Shown here in pieces: positions 1-5,713 of a stretch of 7,915 nucleotides of DNA (position 1 is the first letter of the stretch; each line of letters starts with the position of its first letter). The notes beneath the pieces were generated by a model. The model did not search any database, was not told the DNA's origin, and was given only the letters and a program-made list of their open reading frames with translations. Origin of the DNA: Acetofilamentum sp. (lineage in GTDB: Bacteria; Bacteroidota; Bacteroidia; Bacteroidales; JAFGXI01); assembly GCA_020720565.1 (NCBI GenBank), contig DYOK01000124.1, positions 1-7,915 on the forward strand, given 5' to 3'. Position numbers and translations under genes: made by a program.

Positions 1-76
1 AGCAATTATGGTTTTTAAAAAGCTCAATTTATCAGATAAAAGAACAAGAATAATAGCTCAAAGATTATTTCCTCAC
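1..76. other. Short AT-rich sequence downstream of the TPR-SpoIIE gene
   Basis: No gene is visible. On the minus strand AATAAT (69-64) and ATTATT (54-49) could form a 6-bp stem with a nine-base loop, followed by a pyrimidine-rich CTTGTTCTTTT. This is at best a very weak terminator candidate. The segment is too short to tell what lies beyond. Confidence 0.35.
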
Positions 77-2218
77 CTATACTTCGATACCCCAAATACA
101 TACGTCGTCAACTTGTTCGAAGTCGGATTTCCAAGCATCGTAAAAACGATGGAACATAGCACCTTGTTCGGGCATGTCGTACAACTGAATGCTTTCGATA
201 AATTGTTTAAATGGTGCCGATTTAAGCTTTTTGCCGTTTTCGCCTCCAAATTGGTCTTTAAAACCGTCACTAAACAAATACAACCGGTCGCCGGGAAATA
301 CTTCTATTTGCCTGGTGGTAAAGGGTCTATCAAAATCGGTAATGCCAATCGGTTGTTTATCTGCTTTAAATTCGATAAGTACGGCCGGTGAATAAGGATT
401 GTTTCGACGAACCAAATAGAGCGGATTATTAGCCCCCGCCCACGAAAAGTTCGTTTTGTCATTTTTATTAAAAGCACATAAACTGATGTCCATTCCATCT
501 TTTACTTCGCTTTCGCCTTTCGAAAAGTGTTTGCTGACTAAATCTTTGGTTAAATCGAGAATTTTGCCTGGATCCGATATTTTAGACTCGCCAACTACTT
601 TATTTAAATAATTACTGCAAACCATACTCACCATAGCTCCTGGCACCCCATGGCCTGTACAATCGGCCACAGCCATAAGCACGATATCGTCCACTTGCTC
701 CATCCAGTAAAAATCGCCGGCAACAATGTCTTTAGGCCGATACATCAGAAAATGATTCGGACAAAGTTCGTTACGCAAATGCTCGGTAGGTAAAATAGCA
801 TCTTGCAGTCGTTTGGTGTAATTGATGCTGTCTGTCAGCTCTTTGTGAATGTGCTCTATTCGGTTCTTTTGTGCAGAAACCAATTCGTTTTGTGATTGAA
901 TCTCTTCTTTTTGCTCTTGAATTTCGGCATTTTGTTGTGCGAGAATTCGATTGGCTTTTTTCTTCTGAACAAAAAAGCGTGTTAATACCAGACTAAACAT
1001 AAGAATTAAGCCCAGCACACCAACTACTACATACAAAATTTGTTTTTGTTTGCGTTGTTCAATTTTCGAAAGTAAGTCCTTTTTATCTTGTTCGGATTGG
1101 GCTATGGCTTCTTTCTTTTCGAACTCGTAGGTTAATTCTTTCTCGTACAGTTCTTTTTGTTTTTGATCGTTAAATACAGAGTCTTTGAGCGTATTATAGT
1201 GGTCAAAATTTTCAAATGCCGTTTTGTAATCTTTTGCTTCGTATAGAAGTCTTGCTTGTTTCTCGTAAAAAAACGAAAGGTATTCGATTGATTTTAATTC
1301 CGAAAAAATGTCAATAACTTTTTTGTAATGCAGCTTGGCCGCCTCTAATCGACCTTGCTTCTGATAAATCAAACCCAGATTTCCTTCTTGTATAGCCGCT
1401 TCGAAGGCGTTGTTTTGCGATATTTGAATCTGCAATGCTTCTTGTGTTAAATCAAATGCTATTTTTAGCAACGAATCTTTTTTTAAACCTGCCTTTTTCA
1501 AATTGCACAAATCCACCATTATGTTACTTCTACTGCCCAACATTCGAGCGTATCCATCCGTTTTATTTATCTTATGATATAAGGCTTGAGCTTGAAGATA
1601 TTTTTGATCTGCTAATATTAGCGATTGATATCGTTGTTCTGAATTTTCTTGATTTTCGAACTGATAGCGAATCACATTCCCCATATTGCCAAGCCATTTG
1701 GCTTGTAGCTCAATATTGTTTAGTTCAACACTTAGGGCATAGGCTCTGTTAAAATATTTTAATGCCTTTTCGTAATCTTTTGTGTACCAATAAATATTAC
1801 CGATATTCCCTGTGCGCGATGCAATTCCAGTTTTATCGCCTAACGATTCGTCAATATTTAATGCTTTCTGCCAATATTCCAAGGCTTGATTGTAGCGAGC
1901 TTGCTGTGCACAAACAATCCCCAGATTATTATAGGCATCGGCTAATGATTTTTGTAATCGAATTTTACTTGGATTTTGATACGATGGGTATTTCGAAGCC
2001 AAAAAAATTGCTTTTTCCGTATATACATTTGTAGAATCGAATAGGCCAATAATAAGATAAGCCCTTGCAATTTTATTGAGTTGTATGGTCTCTAGTGTAT
2101 CACTCTTAGCCGATTTCAAAGCAATTTTTAGCGAGTCAATTTCACGATTTTGAGCCAATAAATGAAAAGAAAAGCCCATCCAAATCAATAGTAATATCGA
2201 ATATCTTTTTTGCATCAT
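77..2218 (-). CDS. TPR-repeat membrane protein with C-terminal SpoIIE/PP2C-type Ser/Thr phosphatase domain
   Basis: Predicted membrane-anchored protein phosphatase of 713 residues. Residues 1-23 form a signal peptide ending LLAQ. Residues about 40-345 are TPR-like helical repeats, clearest at 91-124, 132-166 and 274-307, and presumably lie in the periplasm. A single transmembrane helix spans about 394-416 and is followed by a Gln/Glu/Lys-rich coiled coil (about 419-464). The cytoplasmic SpoIIE domain covers about 478-712. Its metal-binding motifs are intact: GDFYW (Asp502), ADCTGHGVPGA (Asp519), DGMD (574-577), SDG (Asp651) and the terminal DDV (704-705). Family members dephosphorylate Ser/Thr phosphoproteins such as anti-sigma-factor antagonists, but no STAS or RsbW-like partner is present here, so the substrate is unknown. 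The start is a tandem ATG-ATG and the first was chosen; no Shine-Dalgarno is visible, as is usual in Bacteroidetes. The stop is TAG. Domain assignment is firm, the sensing role is inferred. Confidence 0.93.
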   Translation of the reverse strand: MMQKRYSILLLIWMGFSFHLLAQNREIDSLKIALKSAKSDTLETIQLNKIARAYLIIGLFDSTNVYTEKAIFLASKYPSYQNPSKIRLQKSLADAYNNLGIVCAQQARYNQALEYWQKALNIDESLGDKTGIASRTGNIGNIYWYTKDYEKALKYFNRAYALSVELNNIELQAKWLGNMGNVIRYQFENQENSEQRYQSLILADQKYLQAQALYHKINKTDGYARMLGSRSNIMVDLCNLKKAGLKKDSLLKIAFDLTQEALQIQISQNNAFEAAIQEGNLGLIYQKQGRLEAAKLHYKKVIDIFSELKSIEYLSFFYEKQARLLYEAKDYKTAFENFDHYNTLKDSVFNDQKQKELYEKELTYEFEKKEAIAQSEQDKKDLLSKIEQRKQKQILYVVVGVLGLILMFSLVLTRFFVQKKKANRILAQQNAEIQEQKEEIQSQNELVSAQKNRIEHIHKELTDSINYTKRLQDAILPTEHLRNELCPNHFLMYRPKDIVAGDFYWMEQVDDIVLMAVADCTGHGVPGAMVSMVCSNYLNKVVGESKISDPGKILDLTKDLVSKHFSKGESEVKDGMDISLCAFNKNDKTNFSWAGANNPLYLVRRNNPYSPAVLIEFKADKQPIGITDFDRPFTTRQIEVFPGDRLYLFSDGFKDQFGGENGKKLKSAPFKQFIESIQLYDMPEQGAMFHRFYDAWKSDFEQVDDVCIWGIEV

Positions 2219-2270
2219 TCTTAATATTTACTTACTTTGAATAAAATAATGCCGTTTATAATTCATGTAA

Positions 2271-2302
2271 TAATCTTATAATGAAATAGTTATAAAATCA
2301 AA
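2271..2302 (-). promoter_or_regulatory. Weak candidate promoter for the TPR-SpoIIE gene
   Basis: On the minus strand TTTG (2302-2299) is followed after 20 bases by TAAGATTA (2278-2271), which keeps four of the six fixed positions of TAnnTTTG. Spacing is right but the -7 box is degenerate. The leader to the ATG at 2218 would be about 45 bases. Confidence 0.22.
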
Positions 2303-2335
2303 AAAAAACAAATCGAACACCTTACTTATTCAATT
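2300..2335 (-). terminator. Weak intrinsic-terminator-like hairpin after the GH18 gene
   Basis: In the minus-strand transcript AAUUGAA and UUCGAUU (2335-2329 with 2317-2311) form a 7-bp stem with one G-U pair and an 11-base loop that includes the stop codon. Shortly after comes a run of nine U (2308-2300). The stem is AT-rich and unstable, so termination here is only a possibility. The T-run is shared with the candidate promoter of the next gene. Confidence 0.3.
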
Positions 2336-5256
2336 AACACTTTAAACCATTCGTTATCGATTATCAATATATATATCCCTTGACTTAATTCATCGGTGGG
2401 GATATAATTACCGCTACCCGACAATATTCCCTTAGCAACAAGCACTCCTTGGGAATTAAACATTTGCCAGTTGTTAGTTTGATTCAGATTATTAGATGTG
2501 TTGACCAATAGTTTTTCTCCTTTTAAAACAGGATTAGGTCCTACCGACCACATATGTCTATTATTTAGATAAGGTATGCCAAGCGTGGTATCCCGATAGA
2601 TAATTCCATCGCTGCGTAAGACTTCCGAAAAAAGCCCAGCTCCATTTTCCGAACGCACATACACATAATACAGCGATTCGGGAATCATATCGATATTAAT
2701 AACCCCAGATAGTATCACATCCATATCGGTCCATGGGTAAAAAGCCGTGGTGTCGGTTGCGTGCCCGATGGCCAGCCAATACCCTTGAATTCCCGAATTG
2801 GGATCTGTAGCCGACGACCACGACACCCTATAAGGATTCGATTCGAAAGTAGTATCGAAATCGGACAGTAAGCCGTCGTTTAACCATTCCTGTATTTCCG
2901 GTACCGAAGTATCGACATTAATTGGTAATTGTGCCGTTTGCGAAAATAATCCGAACACGTCTTGGTTTTGGGTTCTGATGAGTGCTGCGGGATGAAAAGG
3001 ATCGAAGTTGTCGATTTGAATATCTTTATCTGCAGAGGCTCCCACGCTAATTTCGACCAAGTTGCTTCGCGATTTATAGACATTAATATTATCGTACAAA
3101 GGCGTACAATCGCCCGTTCGTAACGAAACGTATGCACCGTTTTGAATAGGTTCGTCGTCTAACCATTGCGAAACCAATCGTCCGTTCTGATACACTTTAA
3201 GGTATCCAGTCGACGGATGATAGGTCAATGCATAATGGTACATCACATCTAAAGCCACCGTGCAAGTATCGTCGGATTTAATTTGCAGATTGTTGTTGAC
3301 CACCTTGTATATCTGACACTTACTTTGGTCAGTTCTAAAATAAACCATGTAGGCATTGCCCCTTTCGGCAGATGCCGCATTATCGGAAAACACATACAAA
3401 CCTGCCCGTCGGTTAGATCCGCTTCCGGATATAGCCATATCCCACTCGTACAAATAGCTGTGGTCGGGGTCTTGAGTCAATTCGGTGTAAATATTGGTAT
3501 TGCTGTTTACGGCTTCGGTCTGTTGCAAACTTTGTCCGCTTAATTGCCAAGTCCCTAAAGGTAGTGTCCAATTGTTAAAATTTTGATCGAAGTTTTGATG
3601 CATAAATCCGTTTTGTACATGTGCCACCGTGTCTCCGTTTTGAGTTTCGAGCACTTGGTAGTACGCTTTATCAATTCCCGAATTATCGGAATCGTCGAAG
3701 GTCATATCGAAATTTTCGGTTTCCCAATTGTGGCTCGAAGTAATTTGGCATGTCGGAGCTTGGGTGTCGTACAAACATTGCCAATTGGCTTTAAATCCGC
3801 TTGCGGTAGTGGCTGCATCAGACTTAAATCGCAATGTTAAGCCGCCAGAAAATGCGGTAACATCGGCTGGCAATGCAGACCCGGTATAACTGCCCAACAA
3901 GGACGATTGTGCGTCGAAACCATCGTAAAGCCATAGACTATCGATTCCGTTTTGTATCGAAAATTCGGTAAAACTCAGCGTAACACCGGCTGCACCGGGC
4001 GGAGCAATGGTATAGCTGTAATTCTCGTTATTGTAATAGTTATGGTACGCCCCACCCATATCGGTTAAGGTACCTGAGCACGAGTCGATTCGGCAATCGG
4101 TTAAATGGTCGGCAATGGCTTGCCAAAGTTCGGTATAACCATCGTCGTAGCCCAAAGCCCAAATACCGATACCCGCCAGTTTTTGTCGATGTACCAAATC
4201 GTAACGGTACTTCAAACTGTGCTCGTCGTCGATAAAACATTGGTGCGTGCCACCGTCGTTAAAAACAAAGTAGGGTGTTTTGCTTTGGTCGTTCCATTGC
4301 CGATTGGTAAAAAAACCATCGGCGTTGTTACGCATTTCGTTGTAAAAAACCGATGAACTCGAGCCTGTAGTCGATGCACCAGGCGTTGTACTCGAAGTCG
4401 ACCATTCGCGTCCGTAATAAGGTACGCCTAAAATCAAATTTTCGGGTGCAATCCCTTTGTTCAGATAGTACGACACTGATTTGGACAGGTTGTAATCGTA
4501 GCCGTTGTCGAAGGTAAACAGCGGCGAGTGTGGTCCTGCATTGGAACTGCCAGCATAATAGTAATCGTATCCCATTATCATAAACCAATCGACTTGGGTC
4601 ATAGCAGCTACATCGAATGTCGAGGTCCATTCTACGGCAGGCAAATCGATACTGACAATTGAACTCGGAATGGCGTTGTGCATTTGTGTGCCCAAATCGT
4701 TCATAAAGGCAGTTAAACTGTTTTTAAGCGAGGAAGGAACCCCTTCGAAGTCGATGTTAACCCCATGAGCACCACGGTTTTGAACCAAGGTAATCAAATT
4801 ATTGATTAGCGTTTGTTTAGAAGTGGTGTTTCCCAAAAAAGTGGAATGATTTTCGAACAAAGTTACAGCCAAATGCACCCGTTTACCCTGATTTAAAGCT
4901 GTGGTCACTGAGGCTATTGTGGCAAAACTGTTGGTGGTTGCAGCATTTCCGTTGGCTGCATTCACCTCATAAGAGAAATAGCAAAAATCGCTAATCAAAT
5001 CCCACTCGTAATTGATTTCGTAACCGTTTTGCCAATACGGATGCCATCCGAACACCACTTTGTTGAGTTCGCAAGTGTTGACTTGACGACTGGGCACATT
5101 GTGGGCTGCATGATTCAATTCGTAATACGATTCGGCAGGTAATCCCCTTTGGGGGCGATGTTTAGATTGAGACAGTTGGGTGGAATCTTGTGCTCTAGCA
5201 AAATGAGAAAATGTGGTTAACGAGCATATCCCCAAAAAGATAATGAATTTTTTCAT
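2326..5256 (-). CDS. Secreted family 18 glycosyl hydrolase (chitinase-like) with CUB-like domain and T9SS C-terminal sorting domain
   Basis: Exported 976-residue hydrolase, expected to cut beta-1,4 linkages at GlcNAc in chitin or peptidoglycan. The signal peptide is 1-22 (ARA then Q). The GH18 barrel covers about 58-378: VFGWHPYW (68-75 region), the catalytic strand HGVNIDFEG (154-162) with Asp159 and the proton donor Glu161, MGYD (218-221), LILGVPYYGREW (264-275) and GIWALGYDDG (354-363, conserved Trp356). The usual DGxDxDxE has His and Asn at the first two Asp positions; Asn here also occurs in SleL/YaaH-type N-acetylglucosaminidases. Residues 383-484 resemble a CUB domain (terminal cysteines, LWLYDG, LTLRFKSD, GFKANWQC). 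Residues about 545-720 resemble a concanavalin/LamG-like beta-sandwich, and 721-890 may be Ig/FN3-like. Residues 894-976 are a T9SS type A sorting domain (VGPNP, NSQGVLV, LSQGIYIL, terminal FKVLIE). The product is probably surface-attached or released. ATG start, TAA stop. Substrate is uncertain. Confidence 0.94.
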   Translation of the reverse strand: MKKFIIFLGICSLTTFSHFARAQDSTQLSQSKHRPQRGLPAESYYELNHAAHNVPSRQVNTCELNKVVFGWHPYWQNGYEINYEWDLISDFCYFSYEVNAANGNAATTNSFATIASVTTALNQGKRVHLAVTLFENHSTFLGNTTSKQTLINNLITLVQNRGAHGVNIDFEGVPSSLKNSLTAFMNDLGTQMHNAIPSSIVSIDLPAVEWTSTFDVAAMTQVDWFMIMGYDYYYAGSSNAGPHSPLFTFDNGYDYNLSKSVSYYLNKGIAPENLILGVPYYGREWSTSSTTPGASTTGSSSSVFYNEMRNNADGFFTNRQWNDQSKTPYFVFNDGGTHQCFIDDEHSLKYRYDLVHRQKLAGIGIWALGYDDGYTELWQAIADHLTDCRIDSCSGTLTDMGGAYHNYYNNENYSYTIAPPGAAGVTLSFTEFSIQNGIDSLWLYDGFDAQSSLLGSYTGSALPADVTAFSGGLTLRFKSDAATTASGFKANWQCLYDTQAPTCQITSSHNWETENFDMTFDDSDNSGIDKAYYQVLETQNGDTVAHVQNGFMHQNFDQNFNNWTLPLGTWQLSGQSLQQTEAVNSNTNIYTELTQDPDHSYLYEWDMAISGSGSNRRAGLYVFSDNAASAERGNAYMVYFRTDQSKCQIYKVVNNNLQIKSDDTCTVALDVMYHYALTYHPSTGYLKVYQNGRLVSQWLDDEPIQNGAYVSLRTGDCTPLYDNINVYKSRSNLVEISVGASADKDIQIDNFDPFHPAALIRTQNQDVFGLFSQTAQLPINVDTSVPEIQEWLNDGLLSDFDTTFESNPYRVSWSSATDPNSGIQGYWLAIGHATDTTAFYPWTDMDVILSGVINIDMIPESLYYVYVRSENGAGLFSEVLRSDGIIYRDTTLGIPYLNNRHMWSVGPNPVLKGEKLLVNTSNNLNQTNNWQMFNSQGVLVAKGILSGSGNYIPTDELSQGIYILIIDNEWFKVLIE

Positions 5257-5549
5257 AGAAAGTATATATCATAACACAAATAGAATCGAAAACTGAGCTT
5301 TTACATTAATATAAAAACTCAAGTTAAGGCTAGATTGTTTTGGAATTTGTGTCAAAGATAGTTTTTTTGATTGAATCTTAACTATACTCAACACATCATG
5401 GATTATTTTTTATTGCTAAAATAATTTAATGAGTATGAGTAAGCAAACAGATGTGACTTTTCCTATTTTATAGCAACTTTACATTCTGCTTTTTTATTGG
5501 CAAAACCCTGTCTAACAATTTAAATCACTGTAATTTCAATGCCCTTTTG
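5257..5549. other. AT-rich intergenic region between kinase and GH18 genes
   Basis: Together with the palindrome this makes a 457-bp gap. Apart from the TATCTTTG box at 5353-5360 I see no conserved motif, RNA gene or open frame with a recognisable product. The longest start-initiated frame noticed on the plus strand (5435-5473) encodes 12 residues and has no support. Presumably it is the leader and promoter region of the hydrolase gene, plus flanking sequence of the repeat. Confidence 0.6.
5353..5360 (-). promoter_or_regulatory. Candidate Bacteroidetes -7 box upstream of the GH18 gene
   Basis: On the minus strand this reads TATCTTTG, an exact match to the Bacteroidetes TAnnTTTG -7 consensus. 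It would start transcription roughly 90 bases before the ATG at 5256. No good TTTG lies 19-21 bases upstream (the nearest TTG, at 5391-5389, is 28 bases away), so the -33 element is weak or absent. This is a prediction from one motif. Confidence 0.45.
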
Positions 5550-5564
5550 AACCCCAAATAAGCA

Positions 5565-5590
5565 CCTGCCCCGAACATCGATGGGGCAGG
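5565..5590. repeat. GC-rich hairpin in left arm of the palindrome
   Basis: CCTGCCCC (5565-5572) pairs perfectly with GGGGCAGG (5583-5590) around a 10-base loop that contains ATCGAT. It overlaps the inner end of the outer arm, so it competes with, or branches from, the long-range stem. Confidence 0.75.
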
Positions 5591-5673
5591 CTGATTTAGG
5601 TTTTGTTTGAAGAATTTCTTAAAATTCCGAATTACAAAATCTTAATCGAATCAGCCTTTCTTAACCTATCTAC

Positions 5674-5700
5674 CCTGCCAGCAGGCAGGCGACAGGCAGG
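5674..5700. repeat. GC-rich hairpin and GGCAGG direct repeat in right arm
   Basis: CCTGCC (5674-5679) can pair with GGCAGG (5684-5689) around the loop AGCA. The heptamer AGGCAGG is repeated at 5683-5689 and 5694-5700, so the hairpin and the long outer stem can exchange partners. This is the most GC-rich stretch of the intergenic region. Confidence 0.65.
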
Positions 5701-5713
5701 TGCTTATTGGGGG

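Noticed and set aside
8..391. Plus-strand open frame of 127 codons opposite the TPR-SpoIIE gene
   Set aside because: It is antisense to the highly conserved phosphatase core. Its translation resembles no family I know and lacks a convincing promoter or leader.
2219..2325. Riboswitch or small RNA in the gap before the TPR-SpoIIE gene
   Set aside because: The 107 bases are very AT-rich, without a conserved aptamer motif or stable stem beyond the weak hairpin already listed.
5435..5473. Small plus-strand frame starting MSKQTDVTFPIL in the intergenic gap
   Set aside because: Only 12 codons, with no downstream continuation in frame and no ribosome-binding context. I considered an insertion-sequence remnant but found no terminal repeats or transposase motif.
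5674..5700. Short GGCAGG repeats as a CRISPR or tandem-repeat array
   Set aside because: There are only two copies with a 5-base gap, no spacers of uniform length and no cas genes.
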